Below are positions 34,785 through 45,890 of a DNA stretch of 64,000 bases, one piece after another (within the stretch, counting starts at the first letter, position 1; each line of letters begins with the position of its first letter). The DNA comes from Patellaria atrata CBS 101060. Taxonomy: Eukaryota > Ascomycota > Dothideomycetes > Patellariales > Patellariaceae. The stretch covers positions 1,380,483 through 1,444,482 of the forward strand of contig MU006096.1 in the NCBI GenBank assembly GCA_010093705.1, given 5' to 3'. Below the pieces are notes generated by a model that was given only the letters and a program-made list of their open reading frames with translations, was not told the origin of the DNA and searched no databases. A program made the position numbers and the translations under genes.

Positions 34785-36068
34785 ATGCGAATTTCTTCGA
34801 AGTTTGCTCTGCCGTTGAGGCGTGTGGGAACATGGGCCACACCACACTCGTCGGGAAGATCTTTCTCGAGTTCAACTGCCTTGCAAACGGGCTGGGGGTT
34901 CATAGGTCTCGGCCGCATGGGTATAAGATGGAATATCTACCTTCGCTGATAATTTGCTGATTCAATGATAGGATATCCAATGGCCAAAAATCTCCGAGCA
35001 AAGATTCCAGCAGAGGATACCTTAGTGGTTTATGATATTAACGGCCAGGCTACCAGTGACCTAGTCAAAGAAGCTGGCGAGGGTGTTATCGTCGCCGGTA
35101 CTGCAAGGGAGGTCGCCGAGAGAGCCGTAGGTGATATTCTATGTTACCACCACCCTACCTTTTAAGTGATGAGCATGTTCTATTGTTCTATCTATGATCT
35201 AAGTTGGGGGCTTCGTTCCGTTGCTCTTTCTATGATTTTCTTTTTACATCAAAGCCAATCCTCTGATATTCTTTATTCCAACCACTATGTTGTAACATTA
35301 CTCACCTCCCCCTTCAACTAATAAACGCCCTAGGACACGGTCATCACTTCGTTACCAGAGCCGCAACATGTGCAAGGGGTCTACAAATCAATGCTTGACC
35401 CCCCAACCCTTCTCAAAAACGGTATTCCAACAGAGAGATTATTCATAGATACATCAACAATCGACCCGATGACCTCTGCTTCAGTCGCTGACCTTGCTCA
35501 CTCTACACGCCAGGGTAAGTTCATCGATGCTCCAATGTCTGGTGGTGTCGTTGGAGCTCAAGCTGGGACTTTGACCTTCATGATCGGATGCCCCCAAGAG
35601 CTTGTTGAGCGTGCAACGACTGTTCTAAGCTTCGTGGGTCGCCGAGTCCTTCATCTTGGTGCTCAGGGCGCTGGATTAAAAGGGAAACTGGCCAATAACT
35701 ATCTTTTGGCTCTCAACAATATCGCAACCGCCGAAGCCATGTCAATGGGAGTTCAGTGGGGACTTGACCCAAAGGCTCTAGCTAGCATGATTAACATCAG
35801 CACCGGTCGGTGTTGGCCGAGCGAGGTCAACAACCCGGTCCCAGGAGTTATCGAAGGTTCTCCGGCCACCAGAGGGTATGAAGGCGGCTTTGGCGTGTCA
35901 TTAGCAAATAAGGACCTTAGGTTAGCGTTAAAGGCTGCTGAGGAAGCGGATGTAAAACTCGCTTTAGGCCAGCACGCGAAGGAACTGTATGATAAGGTGG
36001 AGAAGGATGAGAGGTGTAAAGGACGTGATTTCTCGGTCGTATATAGGTACCTTGGCGGTCCTGAATAG
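34785..36068 (+). CDS. HIBADH: 3-hydroxyisobutyrate dehydrogenase, mitochondrial
   Basis: Three exons, 34785-34920, 34972-35126 and 35334-36068 (introns 51 and 207 nt), give 341 aa. The first 38 or so residues (MRISSKFALPLRRVGTWATP, then Ser-rich) are Arg/Ser-rich without acids, a mitochondrial presequence. Then comes the NAD-binding GFIGLGRMG, completed by the first splice (ATG G / GA TAT). Next are DAPMSGGVVGA, which binds the substrate carboxylate, and the catalytic lysine Lys215 in GAGLKGKLANN. The enzyme oxidises 3-hydroxyisobutyrate to methylmalonate semialdehyde in valine breakdown. The second intron is longer than usual for this window. It lies tail-to-tail with D-amino-acid oxidase, another amino-acid catabolic gene. 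Confidence 0.95.
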
Positions 36069-36488
36069 ATTCAATTTGTTATTTTGTCAACTACTGTACA
36101 CAAAAGAAATATAACGTGTCTTTGATGACTCATTTAATTTGATAGAACCATATGGCTTCAGGTTCTCATCTGCCTTCTTGTGTTACCTGGCGTCTTTCAG
36201 GATTGACCCAATTACATAGACTGCACGCCGTTCTATCCCTTGTATATTGGTTTCCTACACTCTTCTAAAAGGAAAAGATCTCAATAAAGAAGTGTTCTAA
36301 ATAAGAAAATCTGCACTTAGGAAGTTCTTCAAAGGGGAAATATGAAAATAACTAAACCTCAAATTGGATGCTCGGTAAACTATGGAAGAGGAGCGTAAGG
36401 GATACGGACATGTAATCCTCGTTCTTATAGATGAGAAGCTCCATATTGCCGTCATATGTCGTAAAATAGTACCTTGGTAACCTCGCAC
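36069..36488. other. Convergent spacer; holds a possible alternative 3' exon of the oxidase
   Basis: 420 bp between the stops of HIBADH and DAAO. On the minus strand, 36297-36423 is open in the frame that a GTGAGT donor at 36492 and an acceptor at 36424 would produce. Confidence 0.5.
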
Positions 36489-38134
36489 TCACAGCTTGGC
36501 CCTACCACCCTGCTCGAGAGCCTCCCCAACCAGCTTGACCACCTCCTTCGCGCTACCATAAGAGCTTTGATACCCGTAACCTCCATGCCCATAGCAATGC
36601 ACCACCCAGGTGCCCTCTATCTTCTCCTTCTCCACCCTCGGGCCATCCTTCCTCATCGGCCTTAACCCGACGCCGTGACGGATGATACTCAATCCGTCAA
36701 CGCCCTTCCCACCACCCAAACTCGGCACAAGCTCAACACAGCGCCTCATAATTCTCATCGCGAGATTTGGGTCCGGCTGTGACTCCCACTTGCCCTTCTG
36801 CAGACAACCGCCGAGGATGGTTCCACCACCGGCGGCACGCTGCATGACGTACGTCGCCTCATCACCCCCATCGTCCGTCCCAGAAATGCTGACCATGACG
36901 TTCGGTTCGTCGCGGACAACCACGATTTGGCCGCGCCCGGGATAAAGGGTATTGTCCATGACGCCGCCGAGCTTGAGAGAGGAGAGTCCGGTGCAGTTGA
37001 CGATGATGGAGGCTTTGCTACCGGTGTGGTGCAGGGATACCGCGTCCAGGACATGAGAGGTGATGCCTCGTCGGATTATGACGCCGTTTTTGAGGCATTG
37101 TCCTGCGAGCCAGGGGAGGTATATTGCCGTATTTATGCAGACGGAGGTAAATGCCGTAGCAGAGTCGATGCCAGGAGGGAGCTCGGAGGTTGAGAGAACG
37201 CGGAACTTTGACTAGATTAGTTTGCTGATAGCATGTTTGTAGGAATAGGAGATGCAGGGAAGATAGTAGGGAGATGTACATTTGGCATGAGATCTTTCCA
37301 CCAAGGGTCGGTTTTCAGAAGCTCCGCAAACCAGTCCGCAGTATCGGACCCAAAGTCTTTATTTCGGTTATACATGAGGGTATCTACAAACAATAAGTAC
37401 TTGCACTAGTATTTGTAACCTCTTTGTGAATTCAGACCTTGGAAGTGGACACCAGCTTCGAGCACATTTGTAGCAAGCTCTTTTAGCTCTGCGAACGTGT
37501 TTTTCTCGAACTTTTGAAGATTACTTTCTGGTTTGCCCACACTGATAGTGGACAAATTAGTAAAAACAGATATGGTTTGCTCTGATTAAAGTTGAGTTGG
37601 AAAAGTATGGTACAGGGTTATAGACCCATGTGAATTAAATCCCCTGCCAGAGAAGGCGAGACTCGATACTGTACAATGAGTATAGAAGAGAAAATGAAGA
37701 AATATGTATTACTTTGTATGTTATCAAATGCAGCCTCTGGTATACTACTCCTAGAGTAGCGTTTAATAGCCCCTTCCCAAATTCGAAAACCCAGGAAGAA
37801 AAATGATTACAAATATGATTTAGGAAAACACGGGGGATAGGTCGCAAATGAGTGTGAGACATGAACATACGGGAAGTAGTTTGCACCAGCCCAAGGAGAA
37901 GCATATTCTATGTCATAATCCCCTGGCATATGCTTTGCTACAACGGTAATTCTGTATTTGGGGTTCCTAGACAGCAACAAGGCAGAAGTCAAGCCGACCA
38001 CGCCAGCGCTGATTTACTAGTCTCAGCTTATTGTCCTTTGGCAAAAAACAGCTGACCATGTATTGTCTAATCCAGCTTGTGAGTTTTTGAGTGACTCACC
38101 CCAGGACTGTAATATTAACTTCCTGAGAAGCCAT
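36489..38134 (-). CDS. DAO: D-amino-acid oxidase, peroxisomal
   Basis: Five exons, complement(38100-38134, 37871-38008, 37438-37541, 37280-37383, 36489-37205), give 365 aa. The FAD enzyme oxidises D-amino acids to keto acids, ammonia and H2O2. The dinucleotide fold GAGVVGL is split by intron 1 and restored by splicing. SPWAGANYFP, DTLMYNRNKD, GLRPMRKDGPRVE (substrate-carboxylate Arg) and VVHCYGHGGYGYQSSYG follow in family order; the usual Asn in HNYG is Cys here. The C-terminal tripeptide AKL is a type 1 peroxisome signal. Intron 2 is 329 nt, long for this window. The stop codon sits inside a perfect GTGAGT donor, so an alternative end is conceivable (see findings). It shares a 654-bp upstream spacer with the OTU gene. 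Confidence 0.95.
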
Positions 38135-38788
38135 GAGCGTCGCTGTGCACCGATAAGGATATCTTATTGTTACAGTCTACTCCGTAAACTGCAAATCGTG
38201 AACAGATTACCCGAATAGAAAGAAAACCTGAACGAGAAAATTTTTGGACTCAGAAAAAAAGTGGCTGGGGCTATTGTTCTATTGAGACAATTTATAGATT
38301 GTCGTGTGAAGAGTATGAGGTCACAGGAATAGTTCAAAAGGCCTTGGGACCACCGTGGATGAGCTCTCCGCAAGGGGACGATATCCTCACCGCTCAAAAC
38401 GTAGCCTGCACGAGAGTATGTAACGTAGAATAAACTGATAAAGATATCCACACTCTCTCAAATACTGAATATCAGATTATTTTGAGAAAGTATTCAGAAG
38501 AAAAGTTGAAAATTGAATATGATAGTCGAAGGAATTGCGGAGAGTTCATGGGGAACGGGGGCGGAGTAACTCCGGGATTTTTATTTCGACTACCTCCTAC
38601 TCGTCAAGCCGTAGGACATCATGAAAGTCGTGCATTCAGTCACGAACAATAGCTCTATTGTCGCCTGATGGCTATAAGGGCACCACCTCCAGCCCTTCCT
38701 CCTCTCTTCTTTTTCTCTATTCCTTCCTCACTTCGTCTGTCAGCAACGCGTTTTCGACCAGCAAAACAACTTTCACAGCACATTCAAC
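38135..38788. promoter_or_regulatory. Divergent spacer between DAAO and the OTU gene
   Basis: 654 bp between opposed start codons. The right 150 bases are a CT-rich leader before the OTU start. An upstream exon of the OTU gene here cannot be excluded. Confidence 0.5.
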
Positions 38789-40260
38789 ATGCGTTCTCAA
38801 ACCCTCGAAGACGAATTTCCTCAGCTTAAGGAGCATGGCCTCCGGATTCTTAACATCAGGGGTGATGGTAAGTTTTCTCTCATTTTAGCACTACAAGACC
38901 ATCCTATGAAGTTTCGACCCTATGAAGGGCCTAACTAACCTAAATTCCAGGCAATTGCCTCTTTTCCGCCCTCTCTGATCAACTCTACGGTCATCCTGGC
39001 GAGCATAAGACCATTCGAGACAGAGTGATCCAATATATGTATCACCGCCGCGAAGAGTACAAACCATTTGTCGAAGTCAATCCGACCAGACGCAATCCTA
39101 AACGCAAGAATGTTGGAGCGTACACTGGACCTATCGATACAGTTCCGGCGTCTGAAGAGGCACACAATCGTGCATTCGATCAGCGCATGAAGCAAATGTC
39201 ACGAACTGGTACATTTGGCGACAATCTTGAGATCCATGCGTTCAGCAACGAATTCAACGTCAACGTTCGGATTTGGCAAGAGAGAAACAACATCATCATC
39301 AAGTGTGACTCCGAAGAATGCGGCAAGACTCTTCATATCACGTACCATACCTGGGAACACTACTCTTCCGTACGCAAAATCAATTCACCAAATACCGGTA
39401 TTCCCAACGTGGAAACTACCGAAGAATCCTCGACCCCGACCTCATCTTCCTCTCCTGCGGACTCTTCAAACCCATCACAATCCGCAGACGAGCGCCGCTC
39501 CTCGCCTCCTTCAAAGCCAACCGCCTCCTCAACCTCCTCGAACTCGTTGCAGTATACAAGTACAGCAAGCCTCTCGACATCTTCCTGTATATCCAAGGTG
39601 GAACCTTGGATGGTCAAAAAGGTCAAGATGTCGCTTCCAAACCTCACGGATGAACTCACCATCCGGAAGGCTTTGGAGCTGTACAAGTGCGACGTCATCG
39701 TCACTGTCGCAAAACTCATGACAAATTACGACTCTGGGTTCACTTCATCGAGCCAAGAGAGTTCAAGCATTGAACGCGATGCTGACAGTGACGATGAGGA
39801 GGTCTACGGACCAAACAAGCGTCGAGTCCACCGGCTAAGCCGTGCGGCTCGTACTGCCGCGAAGGAGACTGAGGAGCGGCGCAAAAGAATCGTTCACCAA
39901 TTGGCTGGTGACGATCACCAGAATGCTGTTTCGCGAGCACCTTCCGAGGATAGTATCGCGCACCAGATCCCCCGGGTCAAATCTCTCCCAGTTCCTTGCT
40001 TGGACGGTGATGAGGGGGATGGTGAGAAAGAAGACTCGGCTGTCGAAACGCCGAAGAAGTCTGGCCCTCGGGTCAAACTCTTGGTGAATCCACCGGTCGA
40101 GCCCCGTCGCCGGCTCATAACGGCACGGGGAAAGAAGGAGCTTCAAAAGAAAGCCCAGAAAGCCGCTCGTAAAGAGCGAGCTCAAATGGAGGCGAAAGCC
40201 CCATTGAAAATGGCCAGGGCTTCGGCTCCTGAGCCAAAGATTAGCACTCTCGTTATTTGA
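38789..40260 (+). CDS. OTU-domain cysteine protease (OTUD3-like deubiquitinase)
   Basis: Exons 38789-38867 and 38951-40260 (83-nt intron) give 462 aa. The OTU catalytic block RGDGNCLFSALSDQLYG has Asp26 and Cys29, and the intron splits it after GAT G. The catalytic histidine is His163 in EHYSSVR. A second helical block near residue 210-250 (PNLTDELTIRKALELYKCDV) resembles a CUE/UBA-type ubiquitin-binding module. The C-terminus is Lys/Arg-rich (KKELQKKAQKAARKE). Such enzymes cleave ubiquitin chains. The domain begins almost at the start codon, closer than in animal OTUD3, so the N-terminus may be short or an upstream exon may be missed. The next gene on the same strand is ULA1. Confidence 0.92.
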
Positions 40261-41199
40261 GGTGCTTGACGACTGATGAGAGACGGCTGCACAGAGATAC
40301 CCACCCGTACATGGTACGGTAAATGCATTGGGCGGTAGAATCTTGCATAGCGAATGGCGTTATATACCAGCATCATTGGGGATGCATTTGGCAGGTGTTT
40401 TGGAGTTTTTGTCTTTGTTCTAGTCACCAGTGGTCTCTTGACCACACTCTCGTAGATAGAGAAATTCAGGCCTTATCCCGGCCAGTGTACTATTTGCCAA
40501 CCTTCAATCGCAAATTTGATGTGATTTCACGTAATTATCATCCCATTATCATGCTCGCACCAGCACCATCCCCTACAGAATCGCTTTATCCCACTAGCAG
40601 TTCCATCCGTACTAATTATCAGACGGGGAACATAGAGCTTTCTTGTACGCTCCCTGGCCAAGATGAGCCCACGTTCACCGTCTAGGAAACATATACTAAC
40701 CGAACAGTACCCCTACAGTAAGGGGGTGTACAATACTGTTCGGCGTACGATTGGGTAAGAACTCCAGCTGTTCTACGGCTCGGTTATATTCGAAGTGTAG
40801 AGCTATGCCGAAATCCCAAGAACTGCAAGCTTTTACCTCTATAGAAAGCGTACGGGCCTGTCAGTATGCTCAATTGGCGAAGATGTCTCATTACCCCTAT
40901 TCGTAAATATGACATATGCCCCTGAGCGGGGCAGCCACCGGCCCCTGAGCTAGAGGGAATTGAGCGACAGGGGTAGCTAAGCTCCCCGCCGGAAAAAATA
41001 TTCTCCGCAAGATGCCTTCCGGTAGCTCCCGTAAGAGTACTCCTTAGCGATTGCAAACAGTTCAAACTTCTCCTCCAGGACCTGAAAGCTTCACTTCGTC
41101 ATTTTGTATGCGAAAAGAGAAATTCAGGATTGCCGCTGCTTCAGATGTGTTTATAATGCGGATTAGGACTCTCTTCTTCCTCCAAATTTATCAACCACA
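40261..41199. other. Intergenic with a strong hairpin
   Basis: 939 bp between the OTU gene and ULA1. It contains the inverted repeat at 40700-40743. A 120-codon frame at 40323-40685 looks accidental. Confidence 0.55.
40700..40743. repeat. Inverted repeat / hairpin
   Basis: Perfect 10-bp arms CCGAACAGTA (40700-40709) and TACTGTTCGG (40734-40743) flank a second complementary pair, ACCCCT (40709-40714) and AGGGGGT (40720-40726), so the 44 nt can fold into a long bulged stem. Confidence 0.8.
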
Positions 41200-43179
41200 A
41201 TGATCGAGACTACACCTCCACCCCTCCAGGGCCCTACATCCAAGGAGAAGAAGTATGATCGCCAGCTCCGGCTATGGGCAGCAAGTGGTCAAGCTGCATT
41301 AGAAGACGCCCACATATTGCTGGTAAATTCGGGTTCAGGTGTCCTTGGGGTTGAAACTCTTAAGAATCTAGTACTCCCCGGTTGGTACTCTACATATACG
41401 CCCTCGCAAGAGAATTCCTAATAGAGGTGTAGGGATCGGTAACTTCACTATCCTGGACTCTTCTGTGGTATCAGAGGCTGATTTAGGTATAAATTTCTTC
41501 CTTGAGGAGGATAGCCTTGGGGGTTTTCGCGCCGAGCATACCTGCAAACTTCTGAAGGAGTTGAATCCGGATGTGCAGGGTCATTTCATTGCAGAGGTAC
41601 CGTCTATTACCTACTTAAGATACAACCATTAACGACTTCGCAAAAGCCAATAGAATCCTTCATAACGAAAGAAAAGCCCCTTGATCCTTACACTCTCATT
41701 CTTGTCGCCGCCCCCATTGATCCAGAGATACTTACCAAGATCACCCTTCACGCTCAAGCTACTCAGAAACCAGTGTTCTACTTTCATAACGTCGGATTCT
41801 ACTCACATTTTTCAATATATCTCTCCCATGTGTTCCCGATAGTCGACACACATCCGGATTCGGCTACCACCTCGGACCTACGGCTTCTCAAACCATGGCC
41901 CGGGCTCCTAGAATTCATGACCAAGAAGACGACAGATTTGGAACAAATGAGCGATCATGACCACGGCCATATCCCTTACGTACTGTTGATATTATATTAT
42001 CTCGAGAAGTGGAAAGGTGATCACGATGGGAAAGTCCCACGGAATTACAAGGAAAAGATTGCGTTTAGAGATCAAGTTCGGCAAGGTGCGAGAACACATA
42101 CAGCGGAGGGTGGGGAGGAAAATTATGATGAAGCTATTGCTGCTGTGTTAAAGAGCTTGAACCCACCAAGCGCGAGCAGTGCAGTCAAGGAGGTCTTCAA
42201 ATCTGAAGAATGCAAACTCCTAGCCAAAGATGTAAGGATAAAATTTTCCTTCGAAATGAGTAAATAACCTCAGCTAATGCTTACAGTCACCTTCGTTCTG
42301 GGTTGTCGCAAATGCAATTTCTCAATTCTACGAGGAGAGGGGCGAACTACCACTACCAGGTTCCGTACCAGATATGAAAGCTCAATCAGCAGATTATATT
42401 CAGTTACAGAACGTCTATAAGTCAAAAGCACGAGAAGATTTTACGGATGTTGTCTCGCGGGTTAGAAGACTAGAAGACAAATTAGGCCGTACGGTGCCAG
42501 TAGCGGATAAGGAGATTGAAGCCTTCTGTAAGAATGCGGACCACATCAAATTGATATGTGGTAGACCGTTCCATATTGCGAGAGCAGGTGAGAAAGTGAG
42601 ATGGAATGAGAGAGCAAAAGTCGCAGGTGAGCTACACCTTAAACACGGATTCGAGTGCACCTTATATGCAAAATGGACTAACAACATGCATATAGCTTCC
42701 ATGCTGGAGAACCGAGAATCTCTCATACACCTTTATATTGCTTTCCTCGCTTACGATATCTTCACTAACTCTCATGATGCCGATGCTCTGGGTGGCGCTC
42801 CGCTAGCGCCTGGTGAGCAAGACCTGCAATTAGATGGTGAGAAAATGGCCGGCATAGCATACAAAATAGTCGATGATCTCCTAACTGAAGCGAATAAATT
42901 CCTCGAGGGTGAGGAGTATGATACTGTGAAGTCCAGGACGAAGCAGTTCGTCGAAGAGATGTAAGCTTTATCTTTGTCCCTTCAACACTAAAATACTCAA
43001 GCTTACTAACGGTCAATAGCGTTCGCGCGGGTGGGGCAGAACTTCATAATATTGCCACGCTCAGTGGTGGCCTTATTGCTCAAGAAGTGATCAAGGCCGT
43101 GACGAAACAGTATGTCCCAGTTGACAATACTTGTATGTTTGACGGAGTGGTTAGCAAAATGGAAGTGCTACGGCTTTGA
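41200..43179 (+). CDS. ULA1: NEDD8-activating enzyme E1 regulatory subunit (APPBP1/NAE1)
   Basis: Five exons, 41200-41380, 41427-41596, 41647-42231, 42287-42960 and 43020-43179, give 589 aa (human NAE1 534). Ula1 pairs with Uba3 to adenylate NEDD8/Rub1, which then modifies cullins. The N-terminus has [20 protein letters not shown] and the degenerate nucleotide loop [19 protein letters not shown]. After the first splice comes [19 protein letters not shown], then NFFLEED. The C-terminus ends [20 protein letters not shown] and the family ending with EVLRL. As in other family members, no catalytic Cys is expected; that is in Uba3. The first intron uses the weak donor GTTGGT, and the acceptor of intron 2 (CAAAAG at 41646) was chosen because it keeps the frame. 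Confidence 0.93.
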
Positions 43180-43932
43180 AGCAAGAACCAGCTGAAGAAG
43201 GCAATTATAACTGGAGAAGGGAGCATAATCACTTCGACAACGGTGCATCAGCAGCTTGGTCACATCTAAGGGGGTAACTCTACAGTGTGTTAGGGCACAA
43301 TTCCACCATGAGAAGTATGAGCCTCAAGGGTATATGAACATCTTCCTAGTGGATCCCCTCGAGCATTCTCCCTTTCTTTGTTAAGGCCTGGCTTACCGTA
43401 CCCTGTTGATCCGTAAAGCTTCTTTTACGGGAATCCACATTGGTGAGGTGATATTTATATGATAGTATGCCGCTATACGCAAAGTAAGCGCACAACGACG
43501 AGAAATCCCGATAGTTACAGAGGAAGTGATGATCCGGACGGGCTAGTATTTATCCTGATCTTCTACTAACCTACGGTCTCCCGAAGCGCCGCGGAGGACG
43601 ATCTTTCGAAAGGTATGGCGGTGCAAGCGGCACCGCCCCCTGATCTTCACCAGTCGTCCCGCCAAGCATCAACCAAGAGGAAACGGACCCTTGCGACGCC
43701 CAAGAATGTGCTTGTTTCAACTTTCCATTCCCATTTACGGCGCTTATCATAAATAGGTGGCCATTTTCTTATGTCTAAATTCTTTCTGCTCTTTCTCTCT
43801 TTAGTCCCACCCTCTTCAACTTTCCAGAACGCATCCGGCTCTGTTGTTTTCACCTGTATATACAACTGCAGAGTAAATATAACGAGCAGTTAAGGAAAAC
43901 AATTAGTGCTTTGACCCGATCTCTCTTGAACT
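43180..43932. other. Intergenic
   Basis: 753 bp between ULA1 and the membrane protein. No gene supported. Confidence 0.55.
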
Positions 43933-45035
43933 ATGGGTTTCGATCGGCGAAATTGCACCAACGTACCGAACTCAGCCGCAACCGACGCAGGCGTCGCTGG
44001 TACGGGCGTAAGTACTCTATATTGAAAGTCCGAGCAATCGAGCTTCTGAAATTGACGCTGATGTAGGTTTTACTTTCATTTATCATAACAGCTGGCATCT
44101 CCCTTCTTCTCTCACTCATAATTGTCTTGCATGAAAGCCGCCGAAAGAATGAGGCGAGAATCTCGCGCAAGCTTCTTCTATCCTTCTCTGATCAACAGAT
44201 TATTACTGGTATAGGCATCCAAAGCGTTGCGCTATCGAAAATGCAGTATATGGTACCATACCATTTCTTCATGGTTTGGATGCTCTCTATCCTTTCAACC
44301 GCTACGCATATATCCACCCTGCTAGCGCTCGTAAATGATTTCAAGCGCGACTGGGTACTTCGATGGCTTCGTCAATTCCTTATGTTCGTCAACCTTGTCC
44401 TGAGTATCGTCTCTGGAGTCTTTGTACTCCTGTCCACCACAAAAGACCTTAAAGATACCCTTCCTATCGCCTGCGTCTGGGAGGTTCCATATCCGAAATT
44501 CCAACCTAGGAATGCCGCGATCTCAATTGCAGGTACAATGGCTGTGATGGCTGGTAATTGCATCTTCTTCGTGCTTGCAGTATGGTATCTGCACAGCCGC
44601 GGCCAACGGTGGCTGCGATTCGTACAAATCGCCGGTCTCCTTGTTCTGATTGCAATTGGCGCAGGCGCTGCTATTCGAGTGCTTCTCATTAGCCAAGCAT
44701 TTGGAAATCCCCCTTCGGATCTTAAATTCAAAGATCAAGCGGAGAAGGACTGGAGCTTTGGGCAGCTGTTGCCTCTTTTATTACTACTATTACCGGTCGT
44801 TTCGGCCCTGGAGATCACTAGAGGTGAGTTTCGCATCAGCTACAGTTTGTTCAATGTGACCGAGATAAGCGTACTGGATTTTAACTGTTTCAACATAGGT
44901 GAAATGAGGGTACCAGCACCTATGGTTGATGGGCATATGCCTCTTGATCACGAATCGAAACCGGCCTCACGGATCCGGGAATCGTGGCAGCGCAATCCGT
45001 TCTTCAGTACAGGTCGCAGTCGATTTAGTAACTAG
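43933..45035 (+). CDS. Fungal integral membrane protein with six predicted spans
   Basis: Exons 43933-44007, 44067-44823 and 44899-45035 give 322 aa. The N-terminus, with NCTNVPNSAATDAGVAGTG just before the first span, resembles a large ascomycete family whose members start with a C-x-N-x-D-x-x-G-x-G-V pattern and have about six or seven spans; no function is known to me. Hydrophobic spans begin near VLLSFIITAGISLLLSLI, FFMVWMLSILSTATHIS, LMFVNLVLSIVSGVFVLL, ISIAGTMAVMAGNCIFFVL, IAGLLVLIAIGAGAAI and LLPLLLLLLPVV. The tail is polar. The second intron (75 nt) has no stop and keeps the frame, so an unspliced form would add 25 residues. Confidence 0.8.
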
Positions 45036-45890
45036 CAAATAGAGATTATTCCCACCGCTGTCTCTTACAAATCAGTCATACTTGTCCTTTATCTACGCAT
45101 TTCAGGGCGTCTTCAACGACGTTTACAAGTAACCGAAATCATTGTAAGTCTCAAGTTTATGGCTCATCAACGATACAAATTTGTCTGATTGTATTTAGTG
45201 GAGTAAACAATGGTTCTAATCTGGCATTCGTCATGTGTTTTCTCATTGTAAAGCTCCTGGTCAAGGATGAATTTATTCGTTTCCTAAGGACAACAATCCA
45301 ATCGGTTCATGAATATTTAACTCTTCCGTTGATATGTTTAACGCTCAACTTCAAGTCTGAGACTTTTCTGAATCAAACCTTTATCTGACGAGCTTACGGA
45401 TTGTCACAATAGCGGGATTTATTCAATCGCTGCACTTCCCCATAATTCGAGGGATATACCTAGAATCTAGGCGGCTAGGAGGACATGGAAAACTGCAGTC
45501 CGCGGATTACTGTTCTAAATACCTATATCTAAACGCAACACCCCGAGTCAATTTATCCGGATGACTGGACTCTAATTGGCCGACACCGATACCAAGGGGG
45601 TGGAAACCCATGTGCCGACCATTACAAGCTTACTTATTCCACATGGTACATAAGGCTGATGCAACTTAGGTCTGACAAACTAGGATCTTGGATATTTGCG
45701 TACTTCGATCCTACATATGCCCAGTGGAGAAGAGTTCTGGGCCTTCGACATACGTTGTTTGAATCTGCATCATGCATATCATATAAAAACGTGTACACGG
45801 CCGAGGTTAGACCCCCTGAACGATCCATTATATATAAACCCCTCTCGTTAATCCTTCTGATTGCTAGAAAACTCTGCAAAACTTACTGAA
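45036..45890. other. Intergenic
   Basis: 855 bp, AT-rich, no gene supported. TATATAAA at about 45829-45836, some 55 bp before the next start codon, is a candidate TATA box. Confidence 0.55.

Noticed and set aside
40323-40685. 120-codon open frame on the plus strand 3' of the OTU gene
   Set aside because: Weak start context, Trp/Cys/His-rich composition typical of chance frames, no family resemblance.
43647-43865. 72-codon minus frame with many Lys/Glu/Trp
   Set aside because: Composition reflects CT-rich promoter DNA of the next gene read on the other strand.
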